Part shown: in pieces, positions 22,830-58,144 of the stretch
Position numbering within the stretch: position 1 is the stretch's first letter
Layout of the letters: each line of letters begins with the position of its first letter
Assembly: GCA_020796225.1 (NCBI GenBank)
Contig: CM036755.1
Location: 83,206,803 to 83,270,802 of the forward strand
Direction: 5' to 3'
Length of the DNA: 64,000 bases
Source: Arion vulgaris
Lineage: Eukaryota; Mollusca; Gastropoda; Stylommatophora; Arionidae
The notes under the pieces: generated by a model
What the model was told of the DNA's origin: nothing
The model's input: only the letters and a program-made list of their open reading frames with translations
Databases searched by the model: none
Translations under genes and position numbers: made by a program

Positions 22830-23035
22830 CAGCTTTTTTGTGAATGATAGAGGTTTCAACTGAATCAACACGCGATAATGTTTTTTGTGTGTGAATGATA
22901 GAGGTTTCAACTGAATCAACACGCGATAATGTTTTTTTTGTGAATGATAGAGGTTTCAACTGAATCAACACGCGATAATGTTTTTTGTGTGTGAATGATA
23001 GAGGTTTCAACTGAATCAACACGCCATGATGTTTT
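22830..23035. repeat. about 50-bp tandem repeat, 4 copies
   Basis: GAATGATAGAGGTTTCAACT, GAATCAACACGCGATAATG and a T-run with a variable (GT)n make up each unit. Length differs only in the T/GT stretch. Confidence 0.93.
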
Positions 23036-23094
23036 GACGAGGAAAAAGAATTGTGTTATCATTTTGTGATGGTCCCGACTTTCAGATCTGTCTG

Positions 23095-23310
23095 CACAGT
23101 ATAGCCATAGTCGATCACAGTAGACATCCCCACTCTCGATCCAGAAGCACTGAGCTTTTCTAGCTCTTCCGCTCGGTGCCATAGACATCCTAACCCTTCG
23201 GAAATCTGTGGCTTTTCTGCCAGCCCGTGGAATTGAAGCGCACTTACAGGGGCTTGTCACTGTCGTCCAAGCGCTACTTAACAGCGGGGCAGGCGGTCGC
23301 TCAGGTTAAA
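23095..23310 (-). mobile_element. SINE-G copy, minus, internally deleted
   Basis: Contains CGATCCAGAAGCACTGAGCT, TCGGTGCCATAGACATCCTA, AAATCTGTGGCTTTTCTGCC, and a B-box-like GTGGAATTGAAGCGCAC; the block around GGTGTTCGTGG is missing. Confidence 0.8.
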
Positions 23311-23329
23311 AATATGTCTTAGCTTCTAT

Positions 23330-23712
23330 TGCTTTCTGATTATAGAGTTCAACAAGAAACTCCTGAAAACTACTACATTCATAAATGGATGTTTAAGTAG
23401 AATAGGGGCACTGAGATGGATGATAAGATATGACGAGGAACTCAGAGAAAGAACTGCAGATGCAAGTGGAGAAAGAGCTAGGAAGAGATGCTGCGATGAT
23501 AGAACACCATTGAGAAGATCGACCAGAAGCACTGCAAGACAGACAATGTTTTGGAGCCACAGGAAAGTGAGTAAGGGAAGGCATAGACCACCTGGAAGAG
23601 AATGAGACTGATATTAAGGATAGTAAACATGGAAATAATTGAAGGATGGCAGGAAAGAGGAAGAGCTGGAAGAAGTTTGTTGAAGACCTGTGCTCCGTTG
23701 GGAGCTGAAAGG
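23330..23712 (+). mobile_element. LINE C-terminal fragment
   Basis: Resembles 50665-51060 and 49060-49395: ACATTCATAAATGGATGTTT, a RWI-like region, GCACTGCAAGACAGACAATG, AGGAAGAGCTGGAAGAAG and TGTGCTCCGTTGGGAGCTGA. Encodes a degraded WxxPxxxRxRGRPRxTWRRELE-type tail ending in (GAA)n. Confidence 0.75.
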
Positions 23713-24270
23713 TGAAGAAGAAGAAGATTCCATCGCCTTCAACTATAGAGGTTAGTTTGTCTTTCGTATTTCTTTTTCATGTTAAGAGAACTTAAGCTCC
23801 TTCCATGTTCTGGGACGATATGCTGAAGGCACTGTCATTTAGTATGACAACAAGTAGCATGACGACCAACCACCAATAACAGCATACAATAAAAACAATC
23901 AGGTACTAGAGCCAAGGAAGACCAAGAAAGATGGATATACAATATCAAGACCACACCATGAAACACGGATATAACACAAGGGCGACTCATCTGATCCTGA
24001 ACGCAAATTAAAGCTTAACGACAAGAGTTGGTAACGATTCCATCATCCACCATGGTTAAAGACAATAGACAAGTATCATGTCATGAAACTACTAGAGATA
24101 TTTGTTCTACCTATGTTTGAATGTAGAAAGAACTAGGTAATGTATCTCTGTTATATAACTCTGATACATCACGCTTTGCAGGCTGGTGTTATAGAGGAAA
24201 ATATTGTCAGGGTTCACCTGCAATTTGTCTGTAAGGACATGACTTTTCACGTTGGAATTACCTCAAGTTG
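23713..24270. other. unassigned interval
   Basis: No gene or recognisable element was seen. Confidence 0.5.
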
Positions 24271-24460
24271 CAAGGCGGTCTCTTACTATGTTGTTAAGCT
24301 GTTGCCGTGGTTCCGAATGTCGGAGTTTGATCCGACCGCGCCGTTCTGTTCACGATGCATTTTTCCAGTGGCTTGATTTTATTGGAGTACAGCGTTTATG
24401 TTTTGTGCAATATTCGCGCAGGTGGCAGTGCCATTTAGGGACTGAGCCAATGAGAGACCT
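24270..24460 (+). mobile_element. SINE-B fragment, diverged
   Basis: GAGTTTGATCCGACCGCGCC, GTTCTGTTCACGATGCA, TTTTGTGCAATATTCGCGCA, GGTGGCAGTGCCATT and GACTGAGCCAAT line up with SINE-B. Confidence 0.7.
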
Positions 24461-26160
24461 GTCTTCCTTTTCTAATCCTGACTTGTCTCAGGTAGATAAG
24501 AAGGTATTTCAAGAGCGGGCTTTGTGTGCGCTTTATAACAGTGTTTTCTCAGATTCGTTTTTCTGAGGCTCACTTTGCGTGACGACCTTGCGCTGTATCT
24601 ACCATGTCAGAGTAGCATTGCTCTTTGAAGCGCACTGTCTGTTGCGCTGCATCTACCATGTCAGAGTAGCATTGCTCTTTGAAGCGCACTGTCTGTTGCG
24701 CTGTATCTACCATGTCAGAGTAGCATTGCTCTTTGAAGCGCACTGTCTGTTGCGCTGTATCTACCATGTCAGAGTAGCATTGCTCTTTGAAGCGCACTGT
24801 CTGTTGCGCTGTATCTACCATGTCAGAGTAGCATTGCTCTTTGAAGCGCACTGTCTGTTGCGCTGTATCTACCATGTCAGAGTAGCATTGCTCTTTGAAG
24901 CGCACTGTCTGTTGCGCTGTATCTACCATGTCAGAGTAGCATTACTCTTTGAAGCGCACTGTCTGTTGCGCTGTATCTACCATGTCAGAGTAGCATTGCT
25001 CTTTGAAGCGCACTGTCTGTTGCGCTGTATCTACCATGTCAGAGTAGCATTTCTCTTTGAAGCGCACTGTCTGTTGCGCTGTATCTACCATGTCAGAGTA
25101 GCATTGCTCTTTGAAGCGCACTGTCTGTTGCGCTGTATCTACCATGTCAGAGTAGCATTACTCTTTGAAGCGCACTGTCTGTTGCGCTGTATCTACCATG
25201 TCAGAGTAGCATTTCTCTTTGAAGCGCACTGTCTGTTGCGCTGTATCTACCATGTCAGAGTAGCATTGCTCTTTGAAGCGCACTGTCTGTTGCGCTGTAT
25301 CTACCATGTCAGAGTAGCATTGCTCTTTGAAGCGCACTGTCTGTTGCGCTGTATCTACCATGTCAGAGTAGCATTACTCTTTGAAGCGCACTGTCTGTTG
25401 CGCTGTATCTACCATGTCAGAGTAGCATTGCTCTTTGAAGCGCACTGTCTGTTGCGCTGTATCTACCATGTCAGAGTAGCATTACTCTTTGAAGCGCACT
25501 GTCTGTTGCGCTGTATCTACCATGTCAGAGTAGCATTGCTCTTTGAAGCGCACTGTCTGTTGCGCTGTATCTACCATGTCAGAGTAGCATTGCTCTTTGA
25601 AGCGCACTGTCTGTTGCGCTGTATCTACCATGTCAGAGTAGCATTACTCTTTGAAGCGCACTGTCTGTTGCGCTGTATCTACCATGTCAGAGTAGCATTG
25701 CTCTTTGAAGCGCACTGTCTGTTGCGCTGTATCTACCATGTCAGAGTAGCATTGCTCTTTGAAGCGCACTGTCTGTTGGTTATCTGATTATGTGGCCGAA
25801 CTATTTAATATGGTGTTTCTTGATGAAGTTCGGTACTGATGTTGTACCCACTATTCTCCTGATGTCTTTATTTCTAAACCGGTCTCCTCTTGATACTCCT
25901 AACATTATGCGTAGACACTTCATCTCTGTCGTGATTAGTTTTCATCTATCGTTTGATGTCAGCGTCCAGATTTGGCACCGACAGCATAATGTTTTGGGAA
26001 GATTGTATAGAACAATGGCGTTTTAGTGTTGACATGTTTCCCCCTCAAAATTGGTACCATTTGTCCTATCATTTGATTTGCTTTATTTCATCTGTGTTGG
26101 ATTTCGTTAGTTATTCTTCCATGTGCTGAGAAAATGCTCCGTAGGTATGTCAAGTCTTTG
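24461..26160 (-). mobile_element. LINE 3' fragment hosting a 54-bp array
   Basis: The sequence on both sides of the array matches 40230-40640: on the left CAAGAGCGGGCTTTGTGTGC/CGCTTTATAACAGTGTTTTC, on the right TCTGATTATGTGGCCGAAC, TTCTTGATGAAGTTCGGTAC and TTGATGTCAGCGTCCAGATT. The minus strand corresponds to a LINE C-terminal domain. Further copies of its tail (ATTTCGTTAGTTATTCTTC) occur at 41030-41090 and 55915-56005. Confidence 0.75.
24586..25777. repeat. 54-bp tandem array, 22 copies
   Basis: Units of 54 bp (GCGCTGTATCTACCATGTCA, GAGTAGCATTGCTCTTTGAA, GCGCACTGTCTGTT) are almost identical; sites G/A/T at the ATTGCTC position vary. The single-copy version is at 40333-40385 (CCACTGTATTTGAGTACAGT, TGCTCTTTACGGCGCACTGT). 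Being a multiple of three it leaves a 402-codon frame open, which is not a gene. Confidence 0.97.
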
Positions 26161-26219
26161 ACTTGGTTTAATTATATTTAGGGATCATTGTTTTCAGCAA
26201 ATGGAAGAATTCAACATAG

Positions 26220-26532
26220 ATGCTTCTTCTTCTTCGAACATTTCATATCGACCACCTGTTAAACCACCCTTTGTGATTTGTATGTAATCTGAGCCTAAGA
26301 GCGATTTTACGTGACGTCAGTTATGCACCTACAAGTAAGCCAGTCCATCCAATTTCGGTGACGCTTTTTATTTACTAGGGTAGTTTCCCTAGGCCCCTAC
26401 CTCAGTTGCCTCTTACGGCATAACCTTGTAGGTCGCAGTGTTACTATTCTTTGCGAGACCCTGCAACACATAGGCGGGTTAAAATCCAAAAACAAAATTC
26501 TCAATCAAGAGGTAAATGAGAGACGCACGGGT
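26220..26532 (-). mobile_element. SINE-D1, minus, with probable 12-bp target duplication
   Basis: (TTC)n, then the reverse complement of the D1 body (ATGCACCTACAAGTAAGCC, TAGGGTAGTTTCCCTAGGCC, GTTACTATTCTTTGCGAGAC). CAACATAGATGC flanks it at 26208-26219 and 26533-26544. The D1 consensus ends at about 26480, so about 50 bases of extra 5' sequence were carried along. Confidence 0.8.
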
Positions 26533-26854
26533 GCAACATAGATGCCAAGAGGCAAATCAACTTGATGACCGTGTCTTCATGCTAATTCGCCCAGTCAGAC
26601 CAACACGAACCAGTTGTTAGCCTACACGATAGTTTCCAGTTCACTGAATGTAAATTGTGTTTGTTCAGTTCAAATTCAGATGTAAAGTAGTCAGGATAAG
26701 AATTGAAGTACTGAGATAACTGAAGGTAAATACGTACTTGATTTGGTTGATAAGTGATATACTCTTGTATACATTGATATCTGTTGTTGTGGGTAGGATT
26801 TGCGTTCTTATGAGAAACAAGAGTTACATATGAGATTAAATCTAGGTAAGCCCG
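26533..26854. other. unassigned interval
   Basis: Nothing recognised; a 96-codon minus-strand frame at 26582-26872 runs into the SINE head and is not supported. Confidence 0.5.
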
Positions 26855-27050
26855 TCTGCCCAGCGTGTTCATAGCGCGTTGGACTACGGGTGACTATCCC
26901 TCGTGTGTGCGGGTTCAATTCCGCGGGATGGCAGAAAAACCACAGATTCCCCAGATTTACGGTGTTCGTGGCACCGAACCGAAGGGTTACGATGTCCATG
27001 GCACCGAGCCGAAGAGCTGAAAAGCTCAAGTGCTTCTGGATCGGAAGAGA
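26855..27050 (+). mobile_element. SINE-G copy, plus
   Basis: tRNA-like head GCCCAGCGTGTTCATAGCGC/GTTGGACTACGGGTGACTAT, box B GCGGGTTCAATTCCGCGG, body CAGATTTACGGTGTTCGTGG and tail end TGCTTCTGGATCGG. TAGGTAAG occurs on both sides (about 26842 and 27054) as a possible target duplication. Confidence 0.9.
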
Positions 27051-27184
27051 AATGTAGGTAAGGTTTGATTTTAGTTTAACTCTTTCTTTCCGTACGCTGT
27101 TATTTCCTTAGTTGCACACGGTTTATTCAATGAAGCAAAAAAAGCACTTAAAAATTAAAAAAAAAGTTACTACTCGTTAATAAA

Positions 27185-27307
27185 TAAACATATATCTATA
27201 TCTATATCTTATTATATACTAATTTCGAAATATAAATATATCTATATCTTATTATATACTAATTTCGAAATATAAATATATCTATATCTTATTATATACT
27301 AATTTCG
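27185..27307. repeat. 40-bp AT-rich tandem repeat, 3 copies
   Basis: TATATCTATATCTTATTATA plus TACTAATTTCGAAATATAAA repeats with a period of 40 bp. Confidence 0.92.
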
Positions 27308-27560
27308 CATGTGTGCTGCCGGGGACCGCAAGGGAAGCAAAGAATAGTACCACAGGGATCTACAAGGCATGTCGTTAGAGGCGCCTGAGGTAGGGGTCTA
27401 GGGAAGCTACCCTAGTAAATAGTAAATAAAAAGCATCGCATAAATCGAATGTGCTTGCTTACTTGTACACGCATAACTGGCACCACGCACAATCGCTCTT
27501 AGGCTCATATCACATACAAATCACACAGAGTGGTTAACAGGTGGCCGATATGGAGCGTTG
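27308..27560 (+). mobile_element. SINE-D1 copy
   Basis: CATGTGTGCTGCCGGGGACC start, GCAAAGAATAGTACCAC, AAGCTACCCTAGTAAATA (with a small duplication), GCTCTTAGGCTCATATCACA and GATATGGAGCGTTGGAAG end. Confidence 0.88.
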
Positions 27561-27875
27561 GAAGAAAAGACAAAGAAGATTGCATAACTCCATTCAATAC
27601 AGCTGTAGGTTGACCCCTAGAGAGTTAGTAACAAATCTAGCAAGAACAGGAACTTGTCATATCATCTTTTTAAAAACAAACGACTTAATAATATGAAGTT
27701 TCACAAATGGCATGCTATGTCAATGCCTCAAATTCGTTCCACAATTAGCGGCACATAAAGTAGCTAGACGTCTAGTAGGAGATACATTATTTTCTGCTGC
27801 TGTTGGGAATGAACCCCTGTCGTCGCCAATGTGGAGATTCTTGCACTCGTGGATCAGCACTCCCATCCAGGTGAT

Positions 27876-28128
27876 CTTCTTCTTCTTTGCGTTCGTTCTT
27901 TACACCAATTTTAATCACTCTTTGTGATATGTTTGATCTTTGCCATGAACGTGTATACGTTGCACATTGGTTTGGTAGGCCCCTAAACGCATAAGACTTC
28001 TACACGTTTAGGATACGTGCATCCGATTTCAGCCAAACCTCCTTAGTCGCCTCTTACGACATGCGTGGCAGGTAACAGTGGTTCTATTCTTTACACCCCA
28101 AATTTGGGCCCCGACAACCACTCGGGCG
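27876..28128 (-). mobile_element. SINE-D2, full length, 11-bp target duplication
   Basis: A 253-bp copy flanked by ATCCAGGTGAT (27865-27875 and 28129-28139). Removing it and one repeat restores LINE reading into YTDGSV, a direct proof of insertion. Confidence 0.95.
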
Positions 28129-28683
28129 ATCCAGGTGATATTATTTACACCGATGGCTCTGTTAGACATGGAGCCAGATCATCGTGGGCTTATTCAGCAC
28201 TACAAAACGGTAGGACACTTCATGAGGACTGCGGCACTTTCGAGACAACAACATCGAGCATGACTATGGAGATCACCGCTGCCTCCAGGGCTTACTCATG
28301 GAAGGCTGAGTGCCAGGTCACTCATACGATTATCACATAAAACCAAATGAATATTCTTGAAACGACTGAATCTGGAAGTCTGCGCGTGGAATGAGTGGTC
28401 AGCATTCGGAGATCACATCTCAACAAAATGACTTGGCTGTACACGCCTGGACATGCTGAAGTGCAGGGTAACGGGCGTGCTGACTTTCTTGCAAACAATG
28501 CCCGACTCAAGAGGGCAGAAGTATGAACAGAGCTGATTTCATCAATGCGGTACGCTTTCATTTATGTGCCGTGGGCGAGTCTCAGACACCGGAACGATTC
28601 CGAGAATTAGGAGTTATGTTTGGACATGGCAGACAGTGTCGTCTTCGTGGTAGAGAGAGATGGTATACTAATGAACTTCTCAT

Positions 28684-28929
28684 ACGTCCATGTGGTACCG
28701 GGGTACGCAAGGGAAGCAAAGAATAGTACCACTGCAACCTACAAGGCATGTCGTAAGAGGCGACTGATGTAGAACCTAGGAAGCTACCCTAGTAAATAAA
28801 AAGCATCGCAGAAATCGGATGGGCTGGCCTACTTGTAGGCACAACCGCTCTTAGGCTCAGAACACATACAAATCTCACAGAGTGGTTAACAAGTGGTCGA
28901 TATGGAGTGTTCGAAGAAAAAGAAGAAGA
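28684..28929 (+). mobile_element. SINE-D1, full length, target duplication
   Basis: Flanked by AATGAACTTCTCAT (28670-28683) and AACGAACTTCTCAT (28930-28943). It begins near TCCATGTGGTACCGGGGTAC and ends in GAAGAAAAAGAAGAAG, defining D1 as about 245 bp. Confidence 0.94.
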
Positions 28930-29104
28930 ACGAACTTCTCATGGGTACGTTGAGCAAATGGACTTTAGGATGGCTGTTACAGCGGAGGACAGAGCACACA
29001 TAGGAATTCTTGGGCAGTGCTAGCAGGGAATACCGAAAACAATATGATTCTTAAATTTCACGAAATATATAATATATATATGTATGGCCTTTTCTTCTTT
29101 ACAG

Positions 29105-29660
29105 ACGGTCAATTGGCAAGTGTTTTACTGTGACAACTTCTGAGTTTTCGCTTTTCTCTCTTGTCGTTCAGCTCGTACATAAGTCTATTCTCAAAAGACT
29201 CTGCGCCCTTTCGTAATTTGGCTTTCCACACAACTCTGTCATCAGCTAGTCCCTCCCATGTGCTGGGACCTATAGAAAAGTTTTTCATTGAGGCTTTGCA
29301 GACATCTTTATATCTGAGCAGTGGTCTGCCCTGGTGCCTCTTCCTCCGAAAGTTCACAGAACAACATTTGTTTTGGTATGCGACAAGTTTCCATTCTTCT
29401 CACATGTCCCAACCATCTTAGTCGTCTACTGCTGATCATGCCCATGATGGAAGGCAGTGTTGCACGTTGCAGTACTTCAGAGTTAGTAATCTTGTCGTAC
29501 AACCTGATGTTCATAATCTTGCGGAGACATCGACGGTGAAAGATGTTAAGTCTCGTCTCGTGTCTTGAGTAGGCTGTCCATGTTTCTGAGCCATATAGCA
29601 AAGAGCTAATTACACAGGCTCGATATATTTGAGTCTTCGTCTGCAATGTCAATTTTTTGA
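29105..29660 (-). mobile_element. LINE reverse-transcriptase C-terminal fragment
   Basis: Minus strand: KTQIYRACVISSLLYGSETW, HRRCLRKIMNIRLYDKITN, LPSIMGMISSRRLRWLGHVR, then in another frame FRRKRHQGRPLLRYKDVCKA and WEGLADDRVVWKAKL. It is followed directly upstream by Penelope 3' sequence, so a fused 196-codon frame (29308-29898) is accidental. Confidence 0.87.
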
Positions 29661-29661
29661 A

Positions 29662-30165
29662 TATATATGAGACTGCAGTAAAACTATTTGATTGGCAAAA
29701 CACGTAATCACAAAGTACTGTAGTTTTAGAAATTACAAAAACAATGACAAAATACAGCATCGTTTCAACCAACAAGGCTTTTATCAAGCAAACGAACAAC
29801 AGGAGTGACAAATTTAAAAAACAAATGGACGACCAAAAACAAACGTTTCTAATGAAAATCTGGGAATAAAAACGAATAACGAAATAAATGTAACACAAAA
29901 ATACACATAAAAACTAGAAATAGAACGGAAGAGAAACAATGCAAAATCTAGTAAATATATAACTTGAATACATGCAACATATACCCATATAGATTACAAG
30001 ACATGGGAAGAGAAAGTACTAAGAAGCATAGGAATGTAATACGTTGAGCCCACGTGGTCGCAAGGTACCATACAAAGAAATCAACCGATTCTCCAGAGCA
30101 AATCGACTGCGATCATCCGAGGAACATGATCAGATGGCTGTGACATGGACATCGTGAGCTCCTAA
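29662..30165 (-). mobile_element. Penelope-like element, 3' part
   Basis: Matches 36955-37450: on the minus strand a short coding end (CCATGTCACAGCCATCTGAT, CCTCGGATGATCGCAGTCGA) followed by the shared 3' UTR and terminus (GCCAATCAAATAGTTTTACT, GCAGTCTCAT). Confidence 0.82.
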
Positions 30166-30918
30166 ATTTTACGGCGTTCTTGATATCTAATTAAAGATTA
30201 ACGAATTGTGGACACATTTCTTTTAAAAATTTTAAAATTGGTGAAATAGTTTGTCAGGTTATAATGACTCAAAGATCATGAAATCTTCTTGGCATGAATG
30301 ATTTCGATTTTGTTTGAACGTTAACAGTTTATGATCATTTTTACATCATTAATTTGTCAAATATTAACCAATCAGCATGTCATTTTGCTGGTGTGTTTAC
30401 ATTAGAATTGTCTATAGCGTATACTATGGGCATTCGATCCAATATCTTAATTATATTAATTTGTATGTTTTTTTCACATTAGACAATATTAAAACCATTA
30501 AAAAAATAATTTTCAGGATGTCAAAAAATAAAATTCATTAAAGATATACTATACTTGCCAAACTCACACAATCTGTGTGTATGCTGTTTAATTTTGAATG
30601 AATTTGACTGTATCATTTCACAAACAATTTGTAAAAAGTATTTTGCACATGTCTAAAATAATTTTTCATGTCAAAATTCTCATTTACCTTCTTGTAATAT
30701 AACGAACCACCATAACAATTACACAGCTTAATGATCTGTGAAATACAACTGAAAATATGGGATCAAAATCTTGAAAATTGAAATTTTAATGATTTTTTTT
30801 ACTAACCGCACCCAATCTCTGCTAGTACTGCCCCCTTAACATAACGTAACAAAACCTAGCATAACTTAACATACATTATTTTTTATTTGTTCATTTCTAA
30901 ATCTCGTTTTTATTTTAG

Positions 30919-56106
<25,188 letters not shown>

Positions 56107-56459
56107 AAACGACAGAAAAAAAGCAAGTGATACTTCAGAGATCAACAAAATATTACATGTTCAAGATAATGTGTTATTGTAGACACAAAAAAAAAAAGAC
56201 AAAAATATTAGAATTGCAACTTTTTCAGTTATGTTTATGTGATGTCATTTTAATTTCTTTTACTGCGTTTAGAGGATATGATAGTTAACATTCTCAATGG
56301 TCAACTCGCAACTCGTACTATACATCATGGGCACCCATTATTACGTTTCATTGGCACCTGCAAGCGTGATCTAACTTCAGGCAGCATAGACAAAGAACAT
56401 TAGGAGCGGTTGATCAAAGATAGGTAAGCATGGCGAGCGATAGTGAGGGGTAACGCAGA

Positions 56460-56616
56460 AAGAAATGAAGAAAAACACCATCACATGTGGAAGAAAAACA
56501 CCATCACATGTGGAAGAAAAACACCATCACATATGGAAGAAAAACACCATCACATATGGAAGAAAAACACCATCACATATGGAAGAAAAACATCATCACA
56601 TGTGGAAGAAAAAGAG
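56460..56616. repeat. 23-bp tandem repeat, about 6-7 copies
   Basis: ATGTGGAAGAAAAACACCATCAC-type units; three frames are open through it because no stop occurs in the unit. Confidence 0.93.
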
Positions 56617-56770
56617 AGCGGAGAGAAGAGAGAGAACATTCTATGTATCAGCTACAGTCTGTAGTTTAACCTGCAGCAACTGTGGCAAGGAGTGCCACTC
56701 CAGAATAGGTCATTACAGCCACAAGAGGCGTTGTGAATCAGCACAGAACAACTGACCTAAACCCTATTGT
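56617..56770 (+). mobile_element. LINE C-terminal zinc-finger fragment
   Basis: Reads ATVCSLTCSNCGKECHSRIG and HYSHKRRCESAQNN then stop. CxxCGxxCxSRIGxxSHxRRC is the C2H2-like end of many LINE ORF2 proteins. Confidence 0.82.
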
Positions 56771-56817
56771 CTCCTGAGACAAAGAGGTCAATGGAAAAGG
56801 CTAGTAATGACGATTTT

Positions 56818-56965
56818 TTGTGCGTTCGCCCGCTGTGAATTCAGATGTAATCATCAGGGAGACTAATATGACACCTCATAATGATTTCTGTGTGAAGACT
56901 TGCTTTCATTATCAGTGTCTTGAGACACTTCTCAAGTGTCCACTTCCTGCTGTAGATACTGACTT
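56818..56965 (-). mobile_element. SINE-E copy, diverged
   Basis: GTGCGTTCGCCCGCTGTGAA, TTCAGATGTAATCATCAGGG, TGATTTCTGTGTGAAGAC. Confidence 0.65.
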
Positions 56966-57059
56966 GGCTGTACATGCTGGAACGCAGGGCAAAGTGGGAA
57001 CTACACTTTGATCAGATAAAAAAGCGAACTGCATCTCTCTTGCTTACTACCATTGCTAT

Positions 57060-57965
57060 CGTTTTCTCATGATTAATATCTAGGCCGTGAACCAGAAAAA
57101 ACAGTCACCAACATCAGCATAAGAAATAAAGTTGGCACAGAACCTTGCTTGAATTACATTAGTCAACCGTAGTCCAGTTGTTCCATGATTCCGAGAGGGA
57201 AGTAATCCAGTGGATACCATCACACTGCAAGGTCAAGGGAAATGAAGATGCTGACAGACTGGCTAAAGAGGGAGCAGGAATGCTCCAAGATGACAACCTG
57301 GTTAGCTATGAAGAAGCAAAAACTATTACCAGAGGGCACTACAGGGCAAAATGGGATAAAGAACACCCAAAACACAACAAGGATGATGGATATTACCATC
57401 TGCCCAGAAGGGACCAGACTGTTATAGCTCGCATTTGGACGGGTCACAACAGAATGCGACACCACATGTACACTAAATTCAAGATAGGCACCAACGACCT
57501 GAGCCCCTGCCACTTGGCGAGAATGACAACAGAACATGTCCTACACAACTGCCCCCAGTATGCGCACCTGAGAAGAAAGAGGTGACCCACTTACACCAGT
57601 GCCCAAGACAAACTGTATGGCGTTGCTGACAATCTGAGGCAGACGGTGGCCTTTATAAGGGAATCGGAAATCTCAATCTAGAGAGAACGCAGAAGAAGAA
57701 GAGGAATTACATTGAGAAGCAATGATTTAAATGGTTTGGCCACTTAATAAGAATGCATCCAAACTCTACAGTATACGTAGTCTTCTATAACAGAACATCA
57801 GAAAAGAATGCGAGAGGAAGACCACCAAAAAATGGTTAGCTATCATAGCAGAATCCTGTCAAAGAGCAAAGACAACAATCACCCAAGCCACCAGAACAGC
57901 GTAAGACAAAACAGAAAACCACGACACTGGGCAACAACCTGGTAGCGGTGTGACAACAAAAGAAG
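57060..57965 (+). mobile_element. LINE C-terminal fragment split by another LINE
   Basis: 57105-57160 reads KVGTEPCLNYI and 57714-57965 resumes with EKQ, KWFGHLIRMHPNSTVYV and an REDHQKMVS-like tail; compare VGTEPCLNYIEKQRTKWFGH on the minus strand at 6580-6690. Between lie 543 bases of a different LINE, bounded by GAATTACATT. Confidence 0.9.
57161..57703 (+). mobile_element. RNase-H-type LINE 3' end, 10-bp target duplication
   Basis: Encodes VIQWIPSHCKVKGNEDADRL, AKEGAGMLQDDNLVSYEEAK, QTVIARIWTGHNRMRHHMYT and CHLARMTTEHVLHNCPQYAH, open for 135 codons: the end of RNase H (HCKVKGNEDADRLA) and a C-terminal CxxxH...HxxxxCP knuckle. GAATTACATT lies at 57151-57160 and 57704-57713. A different RNase-H LINE subfamily from 42040. 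Tail AGAAGAAGAAGAG. Confidence 0.93.
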
Positions 57966-58144
57966 AAGAAGCCAGTTTATATTTCACCTTTGTTTCATGT
58001 GCTAATAGTTCTTTCAATTTGGTTTCATTGTTCTCTAAAGTCACAATATCTTCTTAATTATTACTACATTGATGTTAAGCCCTAGTATCCATTCTATTTG
58101 CTTGAATATATTTTTTTGGTATTTTTATGTATATAATGTTAACA

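Larger units (their letters stand above)
27561..29011 (+). mobile_element. RNase-H-type LINE, host of two SINEs and a TTAA element
   Basis: After removing SINEs at 27876-28128 and 28684-28929 the sequence reads as a LINE RNase H domain: IIYTDGSV (first catalytic Asp), SMTMEITAA (Glu), WLYTPGHAEVQGNGRADFLA (Asp), then GHGRQCRLRGRERWYTNELL and ...SKWTLGWLLQRRTEH. This retains three of the RNase H acidic residues but has a stop after HTIIT. The 3' part is cut by the element at 29012-30835; a CATAAC-rich stretch at 30840-30880 is probably its displaced tail. Confidence 0.82.
29012..30835 (+). mobile_element. TTAA-flanked inverted-repeat element, copy 1
   Basis: Left end GGGCAGTGCTAGCAG; right end CTGCTAGTACTGCCCCC followed by TTAA (30836-30839). 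The ends are inverted repeats and match copy 2 (32725-35320), whose TTAA is intact on both sides. Core sequence is 29012-29065 and 30165-30835; the middle is occupied by a LINE and a Penelope 3' end. About 0.72 kb without them, with no coding capacity: a non-autonomous element of the kind mobilised by piggyBac-type transposases (inferred from TTAA). Confidence 0.8.

Noticed and set aside
24579..25787. 402-codon open reading frame
   Set aside because: It is a 54-bp tandem array (a multiple of three) with all-identical 18-residue repeats, derived from non-coding strand of a LINE; the opposite strand is equally open.
29308..29898. 196-codon frame suggesting a membrane protein fused to a reverse transcriptase end
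   Set aside because: The first half is Penelope 3' UTR translated by chance; only the second half is LINE coding sequence.
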